A stretch of 10,894 nt of DNA, from contig JAJTHY010000041.1 of assembly GCA_021298045.1 (NCBI GenBank), forward strand, positions 1 through 10,894. The letters run 5' to 3'. The DNA is from Candidatus Jidaibacter sp. (GTDB lineage: Bacteria > Pseudomonadota > Alphaproteobacteria > Rickettsiales > Midichloriaceae). Positions 1-6,307 of the stretch are shown piece after piece. Each line of letters opens with the position of its first letter. Position 1 is the first letter of the stretch. The notes under the pieces were generated by a model. The model saw only the letters and a program-made list of their open reading frames with translations, searched no databases and was not told where the DNA came from. A program made the translations under genes and the position numbers.

Positions 1-14
1 CACACTCCCCGACA
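1..14 (+). repeat. Left terminal inverted repeat of the IS
   Basis: CACACTCCCCGACA pairs with the reverse complement of 1133-1146 with one mismatch at the third base. The outer limit is uncertain because it starts at the window edge. Confidence 0.8.
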
Positions 15-51
15 CGGAAGTTAAGGAATAGCTAATAAATAGAAGGATGGA

Positions 52-80
52 TTGAAAACAAAGGAGAATTGAGGTATAAG
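52..80 (+). promoter_or_regulatory. Transposase promoter inside the IS
   Basis: A TTGAAA -35 box (52-57) and a TATAAG -10 box (75-80) are separated by 17 bases, each matching the sigma-70 consensus at five of six positions. Transcription would be expected to start near 86-88, only about 20 bases before the ATG at 107. The -10 box overlaps the left arm of the hairpin at 76-108, so transcripts from this promoter should lack that arm. Confidence 0.65.
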
Positions 81-108
81 GTGACTTTTAGCACAAAGGA
101 CACCTTAT
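76..108 (+). promoter_or_regulatory. Hairpin masking the transposase start in read-through RNA
   Basis: ATAAGGTG (76-83) and CACCTTAT (101-108) are perfect 8-bp complements around a 17-base loop. The loop contains the ribosome-binding site AAAGGA (95-100), and the right arm contains the first two bases of the start codon (107-109). RNA entering from outside the IS would carry both arms and could hide the start; RNA from the internal promoter would begin downstream of the left arm. This matches in principle the fold-back control known from IS10 and IS50. The function here is inferred. Confidence 0.6.
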
Positions 109-1132
109 GAAAGAATATATACAGCAGTTTTTTGAAATATGCACGCCCGAAATTAAACTTGCGACAGATTTAATAATGGGGTTATGTGAAGCTCGCAAAG
201 TGAGCGGAACAGCGCTAGCTTACTATGTTAGCGGTAATGCTTCGATCAAATCCAAACAAAGAAGAATCGAAAGGTTTTACAACAAAATGCCCATAGAGCC
301 AAGCTATCTGCTTGAAGCAATCAAGAACATTTTTGGCAAAGAAAAATTTACCTTGTCATTTGACCGAACAAATTGGAAATATGGAGCAAAGAGCATTAAT
401 GCATTTGTGGCTTTTGCATTCAGAGGTAAGGTTAGTAGTTTATTAAATTTAAAGATGCTGGATAACAAAGGGGGTAACAGCAAAACAGAAGATAGAATTG
501 CAATGGCAAAAGCGGTAATAGCAAAATATGGAAAGGGAAATATAAAAAGTATCCTTGGAGATCGGGAATTTTTCAGCATTGAATTTGCAAGTTGGTTGGG
601 TGAAAATGATGTACCTTATGCGATCCGAGTAAAGGAAAATTTAGACTTTGTGCAACCATATTTAGCCAGCGGCACCAAAAAGGGTAAAACGTTCAAAAAT
701 ATATTAATTAGTGATTTAAATGGGGTTAAGATAAGGGGTGATTTAAGTGTGAAAAAGCTTGATGGGGAGTACTTAATTTTAGTATCTCAAAAGGTAAATA
801 ATCCCTTGGAAGAGTATAGGAAAAGATGGTCAATAGAAAGATTTTTCAAGATGCTTAAAACTGGTGGTTTAAATATAGAAAGTACAAAAATGGTAGACCC
901 CAAAAGGATTGAGATTTTATTTTTGCTGTGTGCGATAGCATATTTAATATGCGTAAAAATAGGATTGCACAGGCATCAAAAAGTGAAGGCGATTCGAAAG
1001 AAAGCTAAATATAAATGCCGTGAATATTCTTACTTCAGATGGGGTATAGATTGGCTAAAAGAGCTAATAATTCAGGGCGCAGACATAATTAAGCGGCTTG
1101 CATGCCAGATATTACCTGCCATGCAGCTATAA
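107..1132 (+). CDS. IS4-family DDE transposase
   Basis: This 341-residue transposase carries out DNA cleavage and strand transfer of the IS. The likely catalytic triad is D86 (in SFDRTNW), D152 (in ILGDREF) and E244. E244 lies in the family signature Y237-R240-E244-K251, which fits the Y-(2)-R-(3)-E-(6)-K spacing exactly. The start is supported by AAAGGA six bases upstream. The reading frame is intact from end to end and the stop abuts the right inverted repeat, so the copy appears functional. The length fits compact IS4 members. Its C-terminal tail is rich in lysine and arginine. The DDE assignment rests on motif spacing; the subgroup within IS4 is not assigned. Confidence 0.93.
   Translation: MKEYIQQFFEICTPEIKLATDLIMGLCEARKVSGTALAYYVSGNASIKSKQRRIERFYNKMPIEPSYLLEAIKNIFGKEKFTLSFDRTNWKYGAKSINAFVAFAFRGKVSSLLNLKMLDNKGGNSKTEDRIAMAKAVIAKYGKGNIKSILGDREFFSIEFASWLGENDVPYAIRVKENLDFVQPYLASGTKKGKTFKNILISDLNGVKIRGDLSVKKLDGEYLILVSQKVNNPLEEYRKRWSIERFFKMLKTGGLNIESTKMVDPKRIEILFLLCAIAYLICVKIGLHRHQKVKAIRKKAKYKCREYSYFRWGIDWLKELIIQGADIIKRLACQILPAMQL
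1100..1124. repeat. Imperfect hairpin near the right end of the IS
   Basis: GCATGCCAG (1100-1108) and CTGCCATGC (1116-1124) pair at eight of nine positions across a 7-base loop, inside the last codons of the transposase. No T-run follows, so it does not look like a normal terminator. It could be chance, a weak terminator or a subterminal transposase-binding site. The same sequence recurs in the right-hand IS copy. Confidence 0.3.
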
Positions 1133-1146
1133 TGTCGGGGAGTATG
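1133..1146 (-). repeat. Right terminal inverted repeat of the IS
   Basis: Read inward it is CATACTCCCCGACA. It starts directly after the transposase stop codon (1130-1132). The same 14 bases open the second copy at 10778, where the neighbouring DNA is different from the first outside base onward, which fixes the element end here. Confidence 0.85.
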
Positions 1147-1208
1147 TAAAATTTACGGCTTTTTTCTAAATCTTTGACTTTAATTTGGACGTGGTTAAAA
1201 ATTGCCAT
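1147..1208 (-). pseudogene. 5' stub of a VOC (glyoxalase/bleomycin-resistance) family gene, cut by the IS
   Basis: On the minus strand an ATG (1206-1208) preceded by GGAG at 7-8 bases opens a frame whose first residues include HVQIKVKDLEKSRKFY. This is the typical first beta strand and helix of vicinal-oxygen-chelate proteins, with the His of HVxIxVxD as the usual first metal or fold residue. After 20 complete codons the frame enters the IS right end, and it would stop after about 39 codons in total. Intact family members are usually about 120-140 residues, so roughly 85% is missing. It is the last visible gene of the leftward operon, 21 bases after the nhaA stop. VOC proteins include antibiotic-binding and thiol-transfer enzymes; the substrate class cannot be told from a stub. 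Confidence 0.7.
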
Positions 1209-1215
1209 AAAATTT

Positions 1216-1235
1216 TCTCCAAAATAAGTTCACAT
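1216..1235 (-). repeat. Direct repeat at the 3' end of nhaA (copy B)
   Basis: On the minus strand this reads ATGTGAACTTATTTTGGAGA and matches 2419-2438 at 19 of 20 bases. It includes the nhaA stop codon and the ribosome-binding site of the VOC stub. Confidence 0.75.
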
Positions 1236-2411
1236 GCTTTTTCTACTATCCGCGGCCTGATTTCGGGTCGCATACAATAAAACTAAATAACCCAGTATTC
1301 CTGATAAAGTAGATCCGGCTATAACGCCAAGCTTCATAACATTTTGATATTCAATTTCAGGAAATGATAATGCTCCTATAAAAAGGCTCATTGTAAAACC
1401 AATGCCTGTTATGATGGCCATACCATAGAATTGCAGCAAGCTCGTCTGAGCTGGTAAACAACATATTTTAAGCCTTATGGAAAAATACGAAAACAACATA
1501 ACCCCTGCTTGTTTACCTAAAAACAACCCTAGAGCAATACCTGCGGCGATGGGGTGCGATATCGAACTTAGGGAGAGATCCTTTAAAGGGACGCCCGCAT
1601 TAAAAAAAGCAAAAGTAGGTAAAATAAAAAATGTTACCCAAGGATGGAGCTGATGCTCCAAATTTTTCAAAGGCGAGGTTTGGTTTGAGCTATTCTTCAA
1701 AGGAATAAAGAAACCAAGTAAAATACCGGCAACCGTTGCATGGATTCCTGATTTTAAAACACATACCCACAGGATCAGCCCTATAATCATATAGGGTGTG
1801 ATTTTATTGATGTTATTATAATTGAATAAAGCCAATATCAAGATGGGCACGATACTTGTGATTCCCCAAAAGATAGAGATTTCATTCGTGTAAAAGGCTG
1901 CAATGATGAGAATGGCAGCGATATCATCAAATATCGCCAGAGATAGCAAGCAAATCTTAAGCGCTTTTGGGACTCTGTTGCCCAGTAGCGCTAAAACACC
2001 CATTGCAAAAGCAATATCGGTCGCAGCTGGGATAGCCCATCCCTTTAAGATTTCTGGATTATCATAGGTAAAGCTTACATATATAAGCGCTGGAACAATT
2101 AAACCGCCTAATGCGGCAATCCCTGGAAGCATAACATTTTTGAGGTGTTTGAGATGCCCTTCTTGTAATTCTCTTTTAAGCTCCAAGCCAATCATTAAAA
2201 AGAAAAAGGCCATTAAAAAATCATTGACCCACACGACAAGTGTTTTGCTAAACCCAAGCCCTAGGAGATTAAAACTTAAAGGAAAACCGATTAAAGCATC
2301 GTAATACCCTTGCAAAGCAGTATTCTTAAAAAGAATTGCCAATACAGCTGCTAAGCCAAGAAAAATACCTGCACTCGCTTCTAATTTTAAAAATTCCTTA
2401 ATAAATTTCAC
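1230..2411 (-). CDS. nhaA: Na+/H+ antiporter NhaA
   Basis: This inner-membrane antiporter exchanges two protons for one sodium ion and maintains sodium and pH balance. The 393-residue length matches the family (E. coli about 388). Visible landmarks are GWAIPAATDIAFAMGVL with T131-D132, the paired aspartates D162-D163 in IFDDIAA that form the ion-binding site, and the conserved lysine in the LGKQAG stretch of the late helix. About twelve hydrophobic segments are apparent. The start is GTG at 2409-2411, overlapping the preceding stop by GTGA; GGAGAGG lies just upstream. It sits among drug- and metabolite-modifying enzymes, so it may have been recruited for stress tolerance. It is bracketed by near-identical 20-base direct repeats, which suggests insertion as a cassette. 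Confidence 0.95.
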   Translation of the reverse strand: MKFIKEFLKLEASAGIFLGLAAVLAILFKNTALQGYYDALIGFPLSFNLLGLGFSKTLVVWVNDFLMAFFFLMIGLELKRELQEGHLKHLKNVMLPGIAALGGLIVPALIYVSFTYDNPEILKGWAIPAATDIAFAMGVLALLGNRVPKALKICLLSLAIFDDIAAILIIAAFYTNEISIFWGITSIVPILILALFNYNNINKITPYMIIGLILWVCVLKSGIHATVAGILLGFFIPLKNSSNQTSPLKNLEHQLHPWVTFFILPTFAFFNAGVPLKDLSLSSISHPIAAGIALGLFLGKQAGVMLFSYFSIRLKICCLPAQTSLLQFYGMAIITGIGFTMSLFIGALSFPEIEYQNVMKLGVIAGSTLSGILGYLVLLYATRNQAADSRKSM

Positions 2412-2974
2412 ATTATCCTCTCCAAAATAAATTCACATCTCTGTGCAATTGTTAGCCCTTTGGGTACCATCATGATGTCAAAGCCAAATTCTTTATACAC
2501 ATCCAGGTGAATCTGCTCGAAAATCAAAGCATTTTCATAAGAAATTTTTCTAGCATCGGTATGTTCGATAAAACCAAGGTTTTCAAAAAAGAATACTTTG
2601 TTTTGGTAGATCCGATCCTTTAGGCAACGATCAATTTCATCAAGCAATACAGGCGAAGGCGTAAATTCTGTATTTTTCCAATGGGCCAAATATTTACCGA
2701 GGGCACAGGTACAAAAAGGTGAGCGATCATAAAACTGTAACTCACCAGTGGCACTGACCTGCCGCTCTTTCTGCATAAAGGTAATTTGATCTACAAAATC
2801 AGGCTCTTCCCATGGCTTTTCTAGGCCTTTAGCTTGCTCTTGTGCAATGATATCCGTTGCAGCTTCATGAATAACAGCATGACCGAATTTTTCTAGCTCT
2901 CTGATGACAGAGGTTTTTCCACTGCCTGGAGTGCCAGTGAGGATGAAGCGCTTTATCTGTGCTGGATTATTCAT
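2408..2974 (-). CDS. P-loop ATPase/kinase-like protein (AAA_28 type)
   Basis: The 188-residue protein has a clear Walker A loop near its N terminus (GTPGSGKTS, residues 14-22), then EAATDIIAQEQ and a YDRSPFCTCALGKYL block typical of the predicted ATPase family related to NadR-like kinases (COG3911/AAA_28 type). The product is a nucleotide-binding cytoplasmic protein that may phosphorylate a small molecule; no substrate can be assigned. I chose the ATG at 2972-2974, preceded by AGAGG, rather than a TTG six codons upstream. It overlaps the end of the cyclase gene by 8 bases, and its own stop overlaps the nhaA start by 4 bases. The last codons lie in one of the direct repeats flanking nhaA. Confidence 0.8.
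   Translation of the reverse strand: MNNPAQIKRFILTGTPGSGKTSVIRELEKFGHAVIHEAATDIIAQEQAKGLEKPWEEPDFVDQITFMQKERQVSATGELQFYDRSPFCTCALGKYLAHWKNTEFTPSPVLLDEIDRCLKDRIYQNKVFFFENLGFIEHTDARKISYENALIFEQIHLDVYKEFGFDIMMVPKGLTIAQRCEFILERIM
2419..2438 (-). repeat. Direct repeat at the 5' side of nhaA (copy A)
   Basis: On the minus strand this reads ATGTGAATTTATTTTGGAGA. It encodes the CEFILE end of the ATPase and supplies the ribosome-binding site of nhaA. It matches 1216-1235 at 19 of 20 bases. In both copies seven bases separate the repeat from the following start codon. Confidence 0.75.
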
Positions 2975-3668
2975 AGATTCTACCTCTTTCAATTAATCCA
3001 ACGAGTCTTACTGGCGCTTCTGTGCCATCCTTGATTTTGATGGGCAGGACTAAACAGAAGCTTCCGGTTGGCGGCATACTATCGAGATTTGCTACATTTT
3101 CTATGATTATATTATCCGCGCCCAAAAAGGTTTTATGAACCTTAAAGCCATCCTCAGGTCGATCAGGAGAAAGTGTATCAATACCAATGGCACTCACGCC
3201 TCTTTCAAGCAAAAGCTCTGCAGCTTCAGCTGATAAGGATGGAAATACATGGTTGTTATGGTATTTTAAAGGCTCGTGCCAAAATTTGCTCCAGCCAGTT
3301 TTAACCATCACGCATGAGCCTTTTGGAATAATCCCATACTTGCTTTCAAAATCCGCTATATCTTGCACGCTCAAGGAATAACGCTCTAAGCATTTGCCTG
3401 ATACATCGATGACCACGCACGGCATGATCAAATCATTGACATCCAAATCATGGATGAATCTTCCGCCAGGAATACAGTGACTTGGCGCATCCATATGCGT
3501 GCCGATCCCCGCATGCATGCTCAGTTTCATAACGCGGAATTTATCTTCGCCCTGGCAATCAGAATAATCTATATGCACATCATGATTAAACCCGCACCCA
3601 CCATTCCAGGTAGGGATAGTGTCATCAAGTGCGTGGGTTAGATCGATGAGTTTGTAAGGGAAAGTCAT
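2967..3668 (-). CDS. Cyclase-family metal hydrolase (kynurenine formamidase-like fold)
   Basis: This 233-residue protein belongs to the metal-dependent cyclase/kynurenine-formamidase superfamily (PF04199 type). The metal-site segment HAGIGTHMDAPSH (residues 52-64) supplies H58, D60 and H64. The N-terminal LIDLTHALDDTIPTW and the C-terminal IENVANLDSMPPTGSFCLVLPIKIKDGTEAPVR are also characteristic. Such enzymes hydrolyse aryl formamides, or amide/lactone bonds of small molecules; this one could be KynB-like, but the reaction is not settled by sequence. The ATG (3666-3668) overlaps the preceding stop as ATGA. It lies in the leftward operon between a lipoprotein and a P-loop ATPase, not next to tryptophan catabolic genes, which argues for a xenobiotic or specialised-metabolite substrate. 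Confidence 0.85.
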   Translation of the reverse strand: MTFPYKLIDLTHALDDTIPTWNGGCGFNHDVHIDYSDCQGEDKFRVMKLSMHAGIGTHMDAPSHCIPGGRFIHDLDVNDLIMPCVVIDVSGKCLERYSLSVQDIADFESKYGIIPKGSCVMVKTGWSKFWHEPLKYHNNHVFPSLSAEAAELLLERGVSAIGIDTLSPDRPEDGFKVHKTFLGADNIIIENVANLDSMPPTGSFCLVLPIKIKDGTEAPVRLVGLIERGRIYE

Positions 3669-4480
3669 AGGGCATTCTTTCTCATTTTTTCTTTTACTTC
3701 TGCGTCACTCAACCACTTTTTGTGCTTAATCAAATACTCGGCTTGAAATGAGATTACATTTTCATCCCAATCTTTCTTCTTAGCTCCATTGTAGTGATAC
3801 CCAAAGAAAATTATCCCCCTCTTTTTGCACTCTTTTTCGACTGAATAAAGAAACTCTAAAGTGTCATCAAACATAATGATTTTTTGAGGTCTAAGGTTTA
3901 TTTTATCTAAAGTAGCCATTAAAACTTCACCTTTATCCTCAAGGTCAGTCGCAATTATGCTTTTATAAAATACGGGTTTTCTTTTGAAGCCTTGTAGATA
4001 AAAATCATAGTTTTGATAAGTACCTTCAAAGCCCAACTTTTTTAAATGCTCATAACGCCACCTCTCCATTCTTCCTATATTAGAATATTCACCAGTGTTC
4101 ATCGCTGTAATTGCAAATACGTTTATATTGTTCTTTTTCAAAGTTCTAATTTTATTTATCACTTCTTTTTCTATAAGAGGCCTTGCAGCTTGGTCAAGTA
4201 TAATGCCACCAATATCATGCATTTTCATTATTTTTGGATGTTTCTGGATTAAAGATTGGCGAAATCTTAGTCCTCTTTCCGAGTGCTCGTTTATGAGGTA
4301 TGTATCTTCAGGTTGAATTAGAGTTTCATCCACATCAAACAAAACGACCGTTGCAGGATCTGTTATATTTTCAAAGTCAACCTGATCATAACTCTGAATA
4401 CTTTTTATAGTGTTAGTTTGGTTGTTAGCAGTACACCCCGTTAGTAATGCAAATAACAAAAACGTATAAATTTTTCTCAT
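3665..4480 (-). CDS. Lipoprotein with a DUF2608/HAD-like phosphatase domain
   Basis: The 271-residue product starts with a lipoprotein signal peptide (MRKIYTFLLFALLTGC, lipobox LLTGC, lipidated Cys16), so it should be exported and membrane-anchored. The mature part has the HAD motif DVDET (49-53) in VVLFDVDETLIQP, T125 in AITAMNTG as motif II, a lysine-containing KRKPVFYK segment, and paired aspartates D205-D206 in IIMFDD as motif IV. This matches the DUF2608 group of HAD-like proteins. It is probably a phosphohydrolase outside the cytoplasm. I placed the start at 4478-4480, where AGGAG lies seven bases upstream and the ATG overlaps the previous stop by ATGA; an upstream in-frame start would put eleven residues before the signal peptide. 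It is the only obviously exported protein in the operon. Confidence 0.82.
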   Translation of the reverse strand: MRKIYTFLLFALLTGCTANNQTNTIKSIQSYDQVDFENITDPATVVLFDVDETLIQPEDTYLINEHSERGLRFRQSLIQKHPKIMKMHDIGGIILDQAARPLIEKEVINKIRTLKKNNINVFAITAMNTGEYSNIGRMERWRYEHLKKLGFEGTYQNYDFYLQGFKRKPVFYKSIIATDLEDKGEVLMATLDKINLRPQKIIMFDDTLEFLYSVEKECKKRGIIFFGYHYNGAKKKDWDENVISFQAEYLIKHKKWLSDAEVKEKMRKNAL

Positions 4481-5487
4481 GCAATCTCCTGTTTTAATTT
4501 CTTCGTAAACCACAGCACCAGGTCATCATCAAGCGTATAGCTATTACCGGGTATTGTTGGTTCGTAATTGTATGTAATACCCTTGCCGTCAGGGATGTAA
4601 CCACGCTTTACATAAAGTCTTTGTGCTGCTCCATAGCCGCCATCTTCGCCTGTATATAGACCAACACCGATGCCGATGGTATCCGATCTAGTTGCAGCTT
4701 CTTTTTCAGCCGCGTCAAGCAGTAAGGAGCCAATGCCCATTTTTCTGAATGAAGGCAATACGTTTAAATCCATAATCTCGGGGATGTTTTGTTCTTTAAA
4801 GGACGGATACCCAGATTGCCATTTTAAGGTTATATAACCGGCAAATTCGCCCTTGAAGTGAGCCATCCAAACGATTAGCGCGCCTAGCTCTTGTTCCTTT
4901 AAATATCTTTCAAAAAGGGGTGCTGGTTTATTCCAGCCGATTTGGTTAAAAGCCTCAGATATAGCTACAATGTCTTCTCTTATAAGGGAACGTATTAATA
5001 CGTCATTTGTTCTGTTTTCACAAAGATCATCCAGGCTTTTGAGCATATAAACCATATTCCATTCATAGCCTTGAGGTTTCAAATTGAATAATGGAGCAAA
5101 ACCTAAGGATTTGTAGAAGTGGTACGTTTTTAGGTAATTTTCATCCGCTTCCTCAGGCGATAAAGTTTCGACAGAGATTGTTTTAGCGCCTCTATTTTTT
5201 GCTTGCTTTAAAGCTTCGTCAGATAAGATTTTTCCTATCCCTGTTCGGTGGTGCTCTCGTAAAATACCCATCCAATAAATATTGGCATTTTCGGGATAAG
5301 GAAAATCTATTGAAATAAGGCCAACATATTCATCGCCTATACATGCCGCTAGATTGATCCGAGAGCGAACCCCAACAGCGTAATGCTCGTTCACTTCAGG
5401 CAAACCAAAGTACTCCGGCAAATCAGCTGTAATTTTGCGGCAGAGTGCTTCAGCCAAGTCTAGTGTAATTGTTTCAATCTTTATCAT
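4477..5487 (-). CDS. Tandem GNAT acetyltransferase (two GNAT domains)
   Basis: The 336-residue protein contains two GCN5-related acetyltransferase domains. In the first (about 1-150) the acetyl-CoA loop is REHHRTGIG (77-85), followed by the alpha-4 segment FYKSLGF. In the second (about 163-333) the loop is PSFRKMGIG (245-253), followed by RLYVKRGY. Both loops keep the (R/Q)xxGxG pattern, so both sites may bind acetyl-CoA. GNATs transfer acetyl groups to amines of drugs, metabolites or proteins; no substrate is evident. The start ATG overlaps the preceding stop by ATGA, and the stop overlaps the lipoprotein start by ATGA. It could be a fusion of two once-separate operon members. Confidence 0.9.
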   Translation of the reverse strand: MIKIETITLDLAEALCRKITADLPEYFGLPEVNEHYAVGVRSRINLAACIGDEYVGLISIDFPYPENANIYWMGILREHHRTGIGKILSDEALKQAKNRGAKTISVETLSPEEADENYLKTYHFYKSLGFAPLFNLKPQGYEWNMVYMLKSLDDLCENRTNDVLIRSLIREDIVAISEAFNQIGWNKPAPLFERYLKEQELGALIVWMAHFKGEFAGYITLKWQSGYPSFKEQNIPEIMDLNVLPSFRKMGIGSLLLDAAEKEAATRSDTIGIGVGLYTGEDGGYGAAQRLYVKRGYIPDGKGITYNYEPTIPGNSYTLDDDLVLWFTKKLKQEIA

Positions 5488-5903
5488 AACACCTTCTTTA
5501 AATAGTAAAATGAAGTGCCTGCTGCATAACCATCTCTCTTGAGTTCGATTTCAAAGCCAAGTTTTTGATAAAATTCTGGAGCTTGGAAACTCATAGTTTC
5601 CACAAATGCAAAATGACATCCTTTCTCTTTGCCAAAATCAAAGGCATGTTCCATTAAAGCTCTTGCTATACCACGCCCACGATGCTCTTTATTGGTGAGT
5701 AAATATTTGATATGCAAATTGCCCCAAAATAATTGGCAAACAACCACTCCAAGAGATACGTCGTTTTCCATGATCTCGAATGCTACTGGCTCCCCGGCTA
5801 AACCATCAAAACCCACAGAATCAATCGCATGTTTTGAAAAAGCTTCGTAGATCGACGCTTTTAGTTCTGGAGTAAGAGTTGTTTGCGTGATTTGATGTTT
5901 CAT
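5484..5903 (-). CDS. GNAT N-acetyltransferase
   Basis: This single-domain 139-residue GNAT has the acetyl-CoA loop in NKEHRGRGIARALM (71-84), preceded by the beta-4 strand HIKYLLT. The C-terminal part reads FVETMSFQAPEFYQKLGF. It is clearly a paralogue of the next upstream gene (5900-6307): both share the xxTMSFQ...FY.KLG... .R.GY pattern near the C terminus and have near-equal length. The ATG at 5901-5903 overlaps the preceding stop as ATGA, with GAGGAAAGAG just upstream. The acceptor substrate is unknown. Confidence 0.9.
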   Translation of the reverse strand: MKHQITQTTLTPELKASIYEAFSKHAIDSVGFDGLAGEPVAFEIMENDVSLGVVVCQLFWGNLHIKYLLTNKEHRGRGIARALMEHAFDFGKEKGCHFAFVETMSFQAPEFYQKLGFEIELKRDGYAAGTSFYYLKKVL

Positions 5904-6307
5904 AACTCTTTCCTCATAAAATGGCAGCTAGAATTTTGCGTATAGCCCAGCCTCTCAAAATCAACTACATATCCGAGTTTTTCATAGAATGTTTTAGCGC
6001 CTTGAAAACTCATTGTGGCAACGGTTGCCATAGAACATCCTGACCTGCGGCCATAATCATGAACAGCTTCCATCAGTTGATGCCCCAAACCATTCTTGCG
6101 GTAATTAGGGTGGACCCACAATTGGTCTGTATAAATGCTGCCGAAGATGACACTCCCATTGCAGCCTGCAATAATCTGGTTGCGCTCATCTCGTATAAAA
6201 AATGCAAAAGGATGGGCTTCACCAAATTCAGGTGTTTCTTGATTGATTTTCTGGGTGAGAAAATCGATGTCTTCACTTGCAGGGGTAGATGTGAATTCTA
6301 TGTTCAT
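5900..6307 (-). CDS. GNAT N-acetyltransferase, paralogue of its downstream neighbour
   Basis: The 135-residue protein is a single GNAT domain: beta-4 DQLWVHP, loop NYRKNGLGHQLM (68-79), then VATMSFQGAKTFYEKLGY. The glycine pattern RxxGxG is intact. I chose the ATG at 6305-6307, which overlaps the upstream stop by ATGA and follows GGGG at seven bases, over a TTG two codons earlier. Shared residues with the downstream gene point to an old tandem duplication followed by divergence of the N-terminal, acceptor-binding half. The substrate is unknown. Confidence 0.9.
   Translation of the reverse strand: MNIEFTSTPASEDIDFLTQKINQETPEFGEAHPFAFFIRDERNQIIAGCNGSVIFGSIYTDQLWVHPNYRKNGLGHQLMEAVHDYGRRSGCSMATVATMSFQGAKTFYEKLGYVVDFERLGYTQNSSCHFMRKEL

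Larger units (their letters stand above)
1..1146 (+). mobile_element. Complete IS4-family insertion sequence
   Basis: The element is 1,146 bp and is bounded by 14-bp terminal inverted repeats that agree at 13 positions (left CACACTCCCCGACA, right CATACTCCCCGACA read inward). It holds one transposase gene filling almost all of it, with its own promoter and a hairpin at the start codon. The transposase has the Y-(2)-R-(3)-E-(6)-K signature of the IS4 family. The right boundary is well fixed, because the same end sequence appears next to unrelated DNA at 10778. The left boundary coincides with the first base of the window, so a base or two could be missing and the flanking target duplication cannot be seen. 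I do not recognise the named IS. Confidence 0.9.

Noticed and set aside
304..579. Minus-strand reading frame of 91 codons inside the transposase
   Set aside because: It lies fully inside the intact transposase gene, has no recognisable protein features, and is a by-product of the opposite strand.
2967..2992. Upstream TTG start for the P-loop ATPase
   Set aside because: The ATG at 2972-2974 has AGAGG at good spacing, and the TTG would place that ribosome-binding site inside the gene.
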